The notes below the pieces were generated by a model, which did not search any database, was not told the DNA's origin, and saw nothing but the letters and a program-made list of their open reading frames with translations. Shown here one piece after another: positions 37,791 to 48,779 of a stretch of 64,000 bases of DNA. The stretch lies in assembly GCF_030272615.1 (NCBI RefSeq), contig NC_081405.1, positions 24,659,272 through 24,723,271 of the forward strand, in the 5' to 3' direction. Within the stretch, counting starts at the first letter, position 1. Each line of letters begins with the position of its first letter. The position numbers were made by a program, and so were the translations under genes. Origin of the DNA: Cryptomeria japonica (taxonomy: Eukaryota > Streptophyta > Pinopsida > Cupressales > Cupressaceae).

Positions 37791-39004
37791 TGTAGAGGAG
37801 GGGATTTATCACCTCCAAGATGATGAATCTCAGAGGACAAATCGATCCATCGCTACTTCACTCAAACTGGCATTAAGGATGAGCCAGAGGATAAAAAATG
37901 AAAAGCTAAGATAATAGACTATGGAAGAGACTACCGAATGACTCTATTGAGTCTCTGTCCTCGAGATGAGTGTGCGAAGCTGGGACACCAGCACGGAATG
38001 CCATCGTCCAGTATTGATAGAACACAGAAACTATATGGGGGTAACATATACAATTATAATATTAAATAAACATGGAAAGACAACAAGATAAACTAATAAC
38101 ATAGAATGAGAAATACTAGAGTGACTTGAGAAGAGGGAAAAGAAGGAAGCTCACAACCGGTCCACAATTGAAGCCTCTCGCTAAATGATCTCCTTCCTAT
38201 GATTATAAACCTACACATAAGAAAGAAGGAAAATGTTGGGGGTTGTGTTTTGGAGTCTGCCTCAGTCAGACCCTCATTTTTGGTGTTTACACCTCCACGG
38301 ACAACCTAGATAGATAGATAGATCAAAAGATAAATAGCTAGAATGATAAAATGATTAAAAAAATAGGGGATGTGATAAATCCCAAGATGCTCGAAGATGA
38401 GATAGATAGAATGATAGAATGTTATTACCAAAGAGGCTTGAGGAAGCCAAGAGAAGTCACAAAAGCTTATTGTGAGAGCTTGAGAGTGTTGTAGCAAAAT
38501 AAAGATTGTTGTAGCAAGAGAGAGAACAAGCAAAAGCTATGAGAACCAAAGAGAATGCATAGAGGAACCAAAGAGCTTGAAAGGGGAGAAAATATTGATT
38601 TAAAAAGACAGAAGAAGAGGGAAAAGAAGAGGTCGGCGAGCTATCTAGAAGATTTCAAGCTGTTTCCACCGACCAAGATAGGTGACAAGTGTCGAAATGC
38701 ACAAAACCTATATTTGAACATTAAGATGTCACAAGATGAGTATTTTTTGCGCAGACGTTCACGTGGAACACTAGTGTCCATACAAATCATGCTTAGAAAC
38801 AATAAGTGACAAGAGAAACATGCGGCTAACAGGAAACAAAAGAAGAAGGATAGCTGCTAAAGGGGTGTCTTGAGCATCTTGAGAGGGAAAAGGATAATGC
38901 AAGGGATGAAATGAGCCTACTGAGGTGCTAGGGGAATGGACACCAAAGTGATTACAAAAGATGTAGGTCAAACTACAATGGAGTATGCAACTTTCGACAC
39001 TACA
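37791..39004 (-). repeat. 5' LTR of the outer gypsy-type element
   Basis: Minus strand starts TGTAGTGTCG (39004) and ends CTCCTCTACA (37791). Partner of 23208-24426, followed on the plus strand by TAAGT. Confidence 0.88.
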
Positions 39005-39009
39005 TAAGT

Positions 39010-39839
39010 ATATAGCCATTTGAGGGTGACATGCATAAAATGATCCACACATAAACATGTAGCTCATGTAGTCTGAATCACATTTCATGTAGATATGTTC
39101 ATCTAGTAATATTTAGTTAATATTCCCATAATCTCTTTATGGTATTCAGAAAGTTTAATTTTGATCATAATGTTTAGTTTTTTTAGTAAACCTCCATGAT
39201 ATGGAAATATCCATTAGGCCTCAAGGGCATAGTAGTATAAAATGGTTCCGCTTCACTTTTTATATGCATTTGATAAGTGAATGATGAACAATAATCTATG
39301 CGAACTAACAAATTACATAAGCTACTAGAATATTGACTATACAGGGAGCTTATGAAGAGATTCCCCGCATCCCTTGCCTCTATTGTCAAGTAGGGTGAAA
39401 GGGATGATGCAATCCATTTATTATTATAGCTACCATTCATGGATTTATTAACAAAACATCACAATTAGGTTTACCAAAAACCTCCCAAGTTTGAACACCA
39501 ACATATAAGAATATAGTCAAAGTGCATATGTTATTTTGGAGGTTTGATGTTTAACAATAAAAGAAAAATAAAAAGCATGAATTAGTAATACATAATGCAA
39601 TAAAATCAACTCCAAGCTTTAATTTATCACCTATTTTCTAGTCTATAATTGTTTCACTTCATTAACACAAAATTTTGTATTTGGTTGTCCCTACTTAGTA
39701 GTTATAAATTTATTATTATGGCTTGGTGTTATTGTGAGAATAGCATATTATGTGTCATCCTAACATGTTGTTGGGATTTCTCAAGTGAATCTAGAGGCAT
39801 CGAAGGCGATGAGCGACATGAAATTTCAAATTTGGAGGT
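39010..39839. other. Intergenic DNA, no gene seen
   Basis: Continuation of the target that the outer element split. The minus frame 39183-39440 has no recognisable domain. Confidence 0.4.
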
Positions 39840-40560
39840 TTGAATGGAGGCGAAGATGTTGGTGTGAATATGGAGGCATTGAAGGAAGGATCAGGGAATG
39901 ATGAAGGACAAAAGGCATCGGAAGTGGAGGCAAAAGGTTACAAGTCTGACAAGGCAGAAGCAGTTCATGTGGATCTTGATGAAATCCCACAAAATAGTGC
40001 TTCCCAAGGGGGTGTATCATAAAATATGGACTCGGATCATAGGGGCCCATCTACACATGGTGGTTTAGAAACAGACAGTAACCCAAGAACAAAGTTTCTA
40101 TATGGGAATGAAAGGAGGAAGCCCACTTGCAAGGATGACTCAGGGTTAAACCATAAAATGTGGGTTTCTCTTTTCAGGGTAAAGCCAGTGGGTAAATATT
40201 CTCTTACCCCAATTAAAAATATTTGAGATCCTAAGAATGGTAAGTTTTCCATTTATGTTCCTGATTCAGTGATTGATCATAATATATCATTGATAGTTTT
40301 TCCATTAGTAGGAAAATTTATGGGTCCTAGACCCAATATCAAGATTGTGAGGGATTTTGTTCAAAGAAAATGGCTTATAAAGGGTCGAGTTCAAGTGTCT
40401 GCCCTTCCTAAAGGCTTCATTTCCTTCGGATTTTCTTGTGAAGATGATATATCTACAGTATTGTGTGGGGGTCCTGTTGGTTGACAAATTTTGTTCCTTT
40501 TCAAAATATAACCATATGACTCAATGCCCACATAAAGAACAAACCATCAATCAACAGTAA
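39840..40560 (+). pseudogene. LINE ORF1 fragment with DUF4283-like domain
   Basis: One frame runs from 39840 to 40484 with in-frame stops at 40020 and 40224. The part from about 40230 ('FSIYVPDSVIDHNISLIVF', 'VGKFMGPRP', 'VRDFVQRKW', 'KGRVQVSALPKGF', 'FGFSCEDDISTVL') matches the pattern of the DUF4283 domain of plant LINE ORF1 proteins. It breaks after 'GGP'. A shifted frame downstream holds a knuckle-like 'KYNHMTQCPHKE' (about 40500-40540). No endonuclease or reverse transcriptase follows, so this is a short relic cut by the next element. Confidence 0.75.
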
Positions 40561-40564
40561 AATA

Positions 40565-41260
40565 AGTTGCAAGTGTTTTTGCAACTTTCCTCTGAATTTT
40601 GGAGGTACAGCTCCCTCTTATGATATGATTTTGAGATTTTTGGGGGTGTTCTTTTAACCAAAAAGCAGGAAAGGCAAACTTAATAAAAATAAAAGAGGAA
40701 TAACATAAAATTAAACGTTCATGGTCTTCATAACAAATTATAAAGATCGATCACCATATGTCTCAGAAAGAAATCACTCATCAATATCTATACAAAGATT
40801 TATACTAAGAATGATCATTACATATATATATATATATATAGATCTTTAACAACAATCTACAAAAAATTTGATCTGAATTCCCCGCAATGTATAGAATGAC
40901 TTTTAATCACAACATAAAATCTGAAATACAAAAGACTCATTCAACATATCAAAGGAATCATTCAGATAAACATGATGATAGCATCAAACAAAATTGAAAC
41001 TCTAATTGAAATAGCACCAATTCTTTTTCAAATAGAATTTTCTTTCTTCCTAAAAATGCAGAATTACTGTTAACTTGCAAATGCCAAAAATGTCCCCTTT
41101 TACAAAACTAAGAACCCTAAATTATGGTTCCCTTCTACTTTAAATAGTTTTTACTTAACTAATCAAAATAATGGCTTCTTGGAGATGATCGTTTCAAGGA
41201 AGTTTAGACTTAAAACATACATAAACGGTCCACCAGGACCAATAGTTCAAGAGCCCAGAA
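40565..41260 (-). repeat. LTR-like end with terminal hairpin, left copy
   Basis: It opens with a hairpin (40565-40572 / 40579-40586), then TTCCTCTG, 'cagctccctc', 'atgat..gat' and 'cttttaacc'. The same order occurs at 51791 with a different stem. Beyond about 100 bases the two copies diverge, so they may be LTRs of two related families rather than a pair. An (AT)n microsatellite lies at 40824-40842. Confidence 0.45.
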
Positions 41261-41299
41261 ATGAAAAAAGACAACTAACTAAAACAAGAAACTAAGTAG

Positions 41300-44200
41300 C
41301 AACGCCCTCATCCGCACCTTCATTTTCTAACTCTTAGACATCATCATTTGTCTCCTGACTTGTTAATGTTGTGTCTATTGCACTACCCTGTGGGTTCACT
41401 TTCTTTCTGTAAGTTCTGTAATTGGACAAAACAGGAGATATGTCCTCTATTGTAGGTTTGTTGTGGCTTCGACCCTGACCTTCCACTTGGCAATTTTATA
41501 ATTTTCTTTAGCAACCTTACTAGTGACATCATAAAGATCATCTCGGGTTGAAATCAACACTAATATTACATCTTTGAGTTATTCCAGTGACTTAGGGCCT
41601 ACATTAGTTACATAGAGACTATCCTCTAGTTTTTGACGAAAAGTTCTTTTCGCTATCTCTTTCTCTAACAACCCCTTTCCATCACTACTAAGTATGCTGA
41701 CGTCGATGGTATCTTAGAAACTTTTAAAGTCCCTCCAGAGATTTTTATTTTGAACTACTAAAGCAATAAGATGTGACTCCTCAAGTTCACCAACAACATG
41801 GTGTTTCCATTCCAACATCTTTGTCCAAGTAGTGATGTTTTCCATACTAGAATCTCTGATAATATAATCTAAAGTTAAAATAATCCGTGTCAGCTTGCTA
41901 ACTTCCCACATTTCTAAGAGAGGTGGACAACCTATGAGTCTCTTTCCTTTTTTCTGCAATTCGAGTCGATGGGCATCTACCATCTGATTCAAAGTGTCAT
42001 AACTTATTAGACCATGCTCAATGAATGATGATCCTTTAGCAATTAATTGGCTAGCCCAGTTGTCAACTGCCTTGGTGATGATCTGTGAGAGTTTAACAAC
42101 TTCCAACTTATCAAAGTTGATAAGTTATATGATAGACAACCCTGAGAATGAACTAGTAGCTAGACTTTCAATCGAATAGGTAGATTTACTGAAAGAAGTA
42201 AGCACATCTACATACTATGCCAACTCTTGATTTTTCTTCTCTACAGCTTTCGTTCTCCTCAAGAGAACGGTAACAAAATGTTTTGCATGATATATATCTC
42301 CCTGCACTGTTGCATGTCCCATGTCAATTCTTACATTGAATTCTCCTTCTATAATCTCTTGTACATTTTTTTCAACATTAGGGTCGGCAATTTCTAAAAC
42401 ATGACGATCTGTTTGGGGATCTACAATCATTCTAGTCATACATCTTTCCTTTTTAAGTTTTGGTTGTTACTACTTATCAATTTGCGTTTATGTTCAAAGT
42501 TATTCTATATACTCTAGTCAGTTATCTCTACCGAGATATTCAGTCGGTATGCACAGTCCAGTCGGTTATAGAAGAAAGTAGTCTCAGAGCATAGTATACA
42601 CCGAGCTATCTACTGAGTATCATTTCATGCCTACCAAGCAGCAAAGATGACACACCGAGTTGATATACACCGAGTGAAATGTGTTACCAGATTCATTGAA
42701 TCTGGACATACATATGAAAACATGTTACAAGATCTAGGAACATCTAACCATTATCACATTGGAAATTGCACTTAAAGATTGAATTTTGAGGTCATCTAAC
42801 CAATGAAGTATTTTGCATGGTTATTCATTTGATAAAACATGTTTGTAAGATCAAAGCAATGAATGGATCACCGACATAAGAGATCTATTTATACAACATG
42901 GATTAAGATCAGAAATATACATGTAGCATGACAAAAAGGAAGATATAGAAATATATGAAGCAAGACATGTGAAAGCACTAAGTGTTATGACTGTTACAGA
43001 GACACAGAGGTCACCGAGAAGGATTTTAGAGAACAGTCAAAGAACAGAGTAAACAGAAGGGTTTACTGAGTTACTATATGGGTTATCGAGGTATGCTATA
43101 AGCAAGGTAATCTTATTCTGAGCACATAGAATCTGCTATAACATTTTGGATGTAAAGTTGCAAATATTTGTAATGATTTTATTGTAATATTTTGAAGTTG
43201 TAAGAGAAACCTTTAACAAGGTAAAAGACTCTAATCAAGTCTATAAATTGTAAAGCCTCTAACCAGGTGCAGCATTTAGTTTAAGTGTTGTAAAATCCTT
43301 TAACAAGGTAGATCTAACAGATCTTGATACTCCTAACAGGGTAAGCTATCAGAAATAGCTAAACATGTAGCTCTAACCAAGCAACCTTTATTATTGCAGT
43401 AGTGAAGTTAAGGGTGTCATCCCCACCATAGTTTTTCTCTCTAACCAAGAGTTTCTGCGTAACCAAAATATATGTGTTATGGAGTGAATCATGTATGATT
43501 GTTATCTATTTGTTTTAGCTTTATATTATGCTACTACACTATTCGGTTTATGCATAACAGTAAAGTTATTGGTGAAGAAATGTTTTGAAGTGCTGATTCA
43601 CCCCTCCCCTCTTAGTACATTAGCTTTCCATATTGGGCCTAACATTGGTGTCTCCCCTAACAAACATGTTACTATGTCAATTCTGATTTTAGTGGCAAGC
43701 GAGTATTGCTTTTTATGTTTCTCGATTGCTTTCTTAAGCCATGGGGTTGATGAGGTACTCATCAAAATTTTCATAGACAATGTATTGGCAGTGTTGTCAG
43801 GTGTCATAAAGAAACTTTAGGGAGAGGAGTTTGGGCGACTTCATCATCAGTCAAGGAAACTAATGGATTTTGTTCTCCCAATTGGTGCAAAAATTGAGTG
43901 TCTTCCTCACTAGAATTGATCTGTAGAGATGTTCTTTTCTTCCTAGGAGGCGTTTCAGCACCTTCTTTGCAAACAAATTTTAGTTTCTATTTTTCTCCAG
44001 TGGGTCATTATCCCCACCAGACTATGAGTCTATTCGAGATGCACCAGTTTCCATTGTTGTTCTTCCCACTACCCTCAAAGAGGGTTGAGAGGTAGTTGCG
44101 ACTTCCTTGGGTGTTCTTTTCTATGAAGAAGAAGAACTAGAGAAGCTTTTGATTGTACAGTTAAGCCAAGCCAGTGATCTATCCAAAACTTGGGAAGTTT

Positions 44201-44540
44201 TATCCTTGATACTTACTTCCTCTTCATTTCTAGGCCATTGAATGGTAAGTAGGATGGTATTCTGATATGAAGCATCAATCAAATCTGAATTGCCATCTAT
44301 TATATCTCCAAGAACAGCAATAGAAATATTGAAATTTAATATTTGACTCAGAGTGAGTCGCATAAAACTTCTTCTAAAAACCTAATTTTCATCGACACAC
44401 TCTTCCCAGAAATCTTCCAGTTTGGGGACATGAGCATAGTGGGCAACTCCATAGAAGTTCTTTTTGACATACCCCTTACTGTCAAAGTGAGTTCTCATGG
44501 ATAGAGAATGAAGATCGAAATCAGATAAAATCTTATGGGA
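41300..44540 (-). pseudogene. C-terminal half of the unrecognised repetitive gene, copy C
   Basis: Minus-strand frames from 44540 ('MRTHFDSKGYVKKNFYG...') through 44121-44363 and 43598-43807, then 42215-42439 and 41714-42106, form the C-terminal half of a protein related to copy B. The 44540 segment corresponds to the B segment near 5440 ('DPEGYIHQSRKGQN'). Several stops are present. A solo LTR (42465-43644) interrupts it; excising the LTR and one target repeat rejoins the frame ('CLLGETP' to 'KKERCMTRMIVD'). The last part is charged and probably coiled. Its N-terminal half seems to lie beyond 49756. Function unknown. Confidence 0.6.
42465..43644 (+). mobile_element. Solo LTR, copy C, with 5-bp TSD TTGGT
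   Basis: Begins TGTTACTACT at 42465, ends CCTAACA at 43644, with TTGGT at 42460-42464 and 43645-43649. Related to copies A and B: 'cctctaaccaggt', 'aatcctttaacaaggtaga' and the C-rich 3' end near 43600. The TTGGTG that follows could be mistaken for a primer site, but it is the target duplication. Confidence 0.9.
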
Positions 44541-45653
44541 GAACTGTTACCTATTTTTCGCTCCTAGCTGAAAAATAGGTTAAGAAATGCTAGCATGAAC
44601 AAAAGAAGGCTAGTGTATACTAATTCTCTATTTTTTGTGTTTCCAACTGTACTAAGGAATGATTTAAAAATGATATTTTTAAGTACTTCTAGTCTGTAAC
44701 AACAAAAGAGAGAAGCATCTCATTCAAAAGGAGAAGTATTTTATTCATATTCAAACATGCGTCCCACACAAAGAGCCGTGAGACTAGCTACGTGCATCCA
44801 GTGCAGAAAGGAAATATACATATATGTATGCACAAGTACAAAGGAAAAAATGAGGAAAGGCATGTCGAGAATGGAACCAGTCATTGCCTGAATGACTGGA
44901 ATAGTCGAGGTAGGCTCGATGTCGCCTTTGTCTTGCTACTCCACCCTGGTCCGTTGATGCTTTCCTTCTGATATCTGCAAAAAAGTTGAAACAAGCAATG
45001 CGTTAGAACATTTTGTTCTAAGCAATAGCTGGCTGCATTTCTAACATATGTACTAATGCACGCATATATATATATGATCCCTACATGCATCAGATGCATA
45101 TAACTCAAATCACAAAGGAATCTCGAAAGGCAAATATCCGATCAAAGGAAAATCACCATACATATGCATTTTTTGCTAACAGGTTTGTTTCATGTGCAGG
45201 AAAAGGAAAAAGGATAGCTTGTTGGTCATGAAGTTCACAAAGATGAGTGGAGATGAATGCGGCTCCCACAAGGGTTGAGCCCAGCTCATGTGAAGCGATG
45301 GCAAGGTTTCATTCAATCAAATCATATCAAAGCTGGTGATAAAAGGAAGAAGAGTAACAAAAACGCAAGTATGCAATCACATTATCAGCCAATAAGCAGG
45401 ATGAGACTTCGTTTTTTTTTTTAGAAACGTGAATAAGATGTGCAAGTATCTACAAATGATCAACAAGAGGACATTTTATGCATCAAGCCTAAAATATTTT
45501 TTATGATAAACTAGAAAAGGCGTGATTGATCAAACATTTCAACAAATTCAAGACAGCTGCGTCCTTGGAAATAATATTCAGATTTTAAGAGAATAATGTT
45601 AAAATGGCAGCTACAGTTTTCATAAAATATCTATTTTTAATGCACAACATTAA

Positions 45654-47620
45654 GTGGCAGATGACAAAGGGAAGGTTTTTAATGTTGTTTTTCACCATTT
45701 TCAGTCCAAACAGTCATTCAGAGATGCACACAGCAGTGAAGTTATCAAAGGAGTACACAGTGGTCATGATCAGACAAGCCTTGTTGACCCACTTTGTTTT
45801 GTTCCAGATGGAGAGCTAGATGCAGGAACAGAAACTAATATCAACCTTAATCATCAATTGTTTTATCATTTCTTGGGTACGGAGCAATCTGAAGATATTT
45901 TATGTTGGAAAGATCCAGAAAATCCTGAGTGGTTAGTTGGGGCCGATGTATCTGAGGATGGAAAGTATATTCTTTTATATATTACAGAGGGTTGTGATCC
46001 TGTGAATAGGATCTATTATTGTGATCTTGATACCCTTCCTCAAGGTATTGAGAGTTTCAAAGGCAAGAAGGAGATGCTTCCATTCCAGAAGCTCATTGAT
46101 AATTTTGAAGCAGAATATGCCCTTGTTGCAAATGATGATACTGAGTTCACATTCCGGACAAATAAAAATGCTCCAAGGTATAAATTGGTTCGAGTGGACT
46201 TGAGGTACCCAGAATCTTGGAGTGATGTTGTTCCAGAATCAGACAAGGATGTACTTGAATCAGCTGGAACAAGCGATCCCTATGTGGTCATGCAAATTGG
46301 TGATTGTGTTGTGAAGAGCAAAACTGTATGGGCAACAAAAGAGCCACATTGGAATGAGAGTTTCAGAATAAATGTGAAAGATCCATCCACAAAATATTTG
46401 CAGATTGTAGTTTGGGATGCAAATCTTGTAACCCCACACAAACGCATGGGAAATGTAGGCATCAAGTTGGAACCACTGTGTGATGGAAACAAGCACGAGA
46501 TTCAGGTGGAACTGGAAGGAATAGGCGGTGGAGGTCTGATCTATTTAAAGATCAACTATAAAGATTTTGAAGAAATAAATGCAGAAAAGAGTGGATGGAA
46601 AATACCTCTTCTTTCAGATATTCAATTGGCTAAAGGCTTAGAATCTGCTTTGAAAACAGTTTTTGGAACTGAAAATGTTAAAGTTCGTGATTTTGTACTA
46701 TCTTCTTTTGGAAAAATAGAACCACTTCTTGACATTGGTAAATTTGAAAAGAGTCAAAATTTAGAGGGGAACTTGCAGAACACGCAGTCTTTTGAAAGCA
46801 TGCCAACTGAATCATTCCTTAATGGCAAGACTGAGATACATAATGAATATGGAATAGAAACAGGCGACACTTTCTTGCAATCAGTTGGAGATGCAGGGTT
46901 TTCAGATCAAAATGAATCTTCTAAAGGAAAAAGTAGTCCTGGTAATAAAGGAACAATGAAACTGACTGATAGCAGTATAAGCTCAGAGTTTGATTTTTGG
47001 AAAAATTTGTCAGATAATATCAATCAAGCAGTTGAAAGAGCTGGGATAAACAAAGTTGGTTTTCCTTCTATTGAGAATGTTAGGTGGAGTGGAAATGAAA
47101 TTATTAAGAATTTAGGTTTGCAATCACAAACCCAAGCAGATGAATGATATGTGGAAAGTGGGCTTGCTACCCCAAAACTAACAATAGATGATAATAATCC
47201 TATTACACTGCCTGAAGTTCATGAGTCGCAATTTAAACTCGTAGATGTAAGAAGACATCTCATGATATTTTAGGACAGATGGAGAGTATTCTTGGTTCTT
47301 TGATGATGCTTACTACATCTTTAACATGCCATAAAGGGAATGGCAAAAAGGCAGAGGGTAAATAGAGGACATCTTTAGGGGTGGAAACATTTCCAGAATC
47401 ACCTAGTTCAAGCAAGATTGCACTGCATTCAACTGCAGCATCTTTAACAAATGGGAAGAGCCTAAAGGACAAGGGCATTATTATTTTTCTAGAGAATAAA
47501 ACCAGATTCAGAATTGTCACACATCACCAGATCTCAGAGGATGATGTCCGATATGTTATTTCATGTTTTCAGGAAATTCTCTTATGCTCAGAAACAAGCA
47601 GCAATATTGCATGAGGGAGC
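45654..47620 (+). pseudogene. Chimeric retrogene: prolyl oligopeptidase propeller piece fused to C2/lipase-like piece
   Basis: A 497-codon frame (45654-47147) has no stop and no intron. Residues 54-204 match the beta-propeller region of prolyl oligopeptidase (for example 'GTETNINL', 'YHFLGTEQSEDILCW', 'EGCDPVNRIYYCDL', 'KLIDNFEAEYALVAN', 'DVLES'). At residue 204/205 (about 46266) it switches to a C2 domain lacking its first strand ('GTSDPYVV', 'WDANLVTPHKRMGN') and then a linker that, from memory, resembles plant C2-containing class-3 lipase-like proteins. The linker likeness continues past the TGA at 47145 ('YVESGLATPK') and, after frameshifts, at 47273 ('QMESILGSLMMLTT') and 47381-47614. 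The peptidase catalytic domain and the lipase catalytic domain are both absent. The frame opens with GTG right after a TAA, and its first ATG is at residue 141, so an upstream exon would be needed for full translation. Residues 1-53 are unrecognised. Confidence 0.75.
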
Positions 47621-47828
47621 CAGAATTAGCCTATTAGAACATGTCACACCATACAAGAAAACCTGTGGGAAGAAATTGAAAAAGTATGGAGCTACACTTT
47701 CACAACTATGTGATTGTTTTGTAACAAGGAAATATAAAACCCATACTCATTGAAATCTTTCTGTTTTAGTGTTATAGGTTCTTGGGGAAAAATAAATAAA
47801 AATATGTGGCCCTCCGAAAAGAAGAAAA

Positions 47829-48113
47829 TCAGTAAAGAATAGCGAACCTGTGAAGAATGAAGGAAGCAAGGAAACCAAGTTCGAACGCCCAGAAAATGCT
47901 CAGAAACGCGAAAAATTTCCACGGCGGCTCCATAAATAGGCCCGAAGCTAGCAAAGACACAGACAAAGAGCAGGCCGTAAGCAAAAACGAAGGCCCAGCA
48001 CTCATTTCGGTGCCCAGAACAGGAAGAGACTGAGTTTTCTTCTCCTTTCCATGCCCAGTTCGAACCCTAGCGGTGCCCAGAAGGATGCAGAGCGAAGTTT
48101 CCAGAAGTGTCAA
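47829..48113 (-). other. GC-richer open frame of unknown meaning
   Basis: This 94-codon minus-strand frame is hydrophobic in its second half (Leu/Phe/Ser-rich, one or two possible membrane segments). It stands out from the AT-rich surroundings by base composition. No family recognised; it could be part of an LTR or a captured exon. Confidence 0.2.
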
Positions 48114-48422
48114 ACATCAAAAGTGAAGAGGAAAATGAAACTTTTAGGGTTATGTTTCCCCTAAAATATCTTCATAAAAAATCATCTCTATTTCCTTCGC
48201 ATTCTTTTCCCTTCTCTTCTATGCCACGCAAGATGTATGGAGGCCACATGGTAGAGTTCGCCATGTCTTCTAAGTGATTTTAAATCACTTTAAAATTTTG
48301 TAAACTCTTTTTGCTTCCTAAGTGATCTTATATCACTTAGTGCCCTCCCTTGCAAATTTCTTAGCAAGTATTTATTTTAAAACTCAAAAATACGCCCTCC
48401 AATAAATGTAAGTAGATATTTT

Positions 48423-48758
48423 TTTTAAAAAGTTTTCTTTTTATTATTATTTATCATTATCTGATCAAACATAGGTTTTATTTTATTTTTATTTTTTATT
48501 TAAAAATTAATAAAATATAATAAAAAATTTTATTTATTAAAGTGTAAATCAAACACTTTTATTAAATATATTTTTATTACATTTTATTATTTAATAAATA
48601 AAAATAATAAAATTGTCTTATTAAGGTGATTTATTTATCACTTTAAATAAAACAATTCTGTTATTTTTATATTATTAAAACCTTTAAATATAAATTAAAA
48701 TAAAATCAAACAAATGTCTGACCAGATAATAATAATTTTTTTTTAAAAATCACTTTAT
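48423..48758. mobile_element. AT-rich palindromic MITE-like element
   Basis: The left part ('ttattatt...tctgatcaaaca..ggttttatttta') and the right part (48690-48745) are inverted copies. The 10-base word TAGATATTTT flanks the element (48413-48422 and 48759-48768), a length that would suit a Mutator-type MITE. The AT richness makes chance repeats easier, so the target duplication is tentative. Confidence 0.5.
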
Positions 48759-48779
48759 TAGATATTTTGTTTGGAGATC

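Larger units (their letters stand above)
23208..39004 (-). mobile_element. Outer Ty3/gypsy-type LTR retrotransposon, 15.8 kb including nested insert
   Basis: Two related LTRs (23208-24426 and 37791-39004) bound the element. TAAGT precedes the left LTR (23203-23207) and follows the right one (39005-39009). The primer-binding site lies inside the right LTR and the polypurine tract inside the left, so the element reads on the minus strand. Its LTRs begin TGTAG and end CTACA; the left LTR's outermost base at 24426 has mutated. Contents in minus order: primer site, a gag-like frame to 36760, an inverted LTR piece, an inverted protease/G-patch segment, repeat-rich DNA, the nested element 24489-33827, then the polypurine tract. 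I saw no reverse transcriptase or integrase. LTR divergence is roughly 10% or more where I compared them. Confidence 0.85.

Noticed and set aside
43645..43656. TTGGTG after solo LTR C as a primer-binding site
   Set aside because: The same TTGGT precedes the LTR, so it is the target duplication, and the DNA beyond is the interrupted gene.
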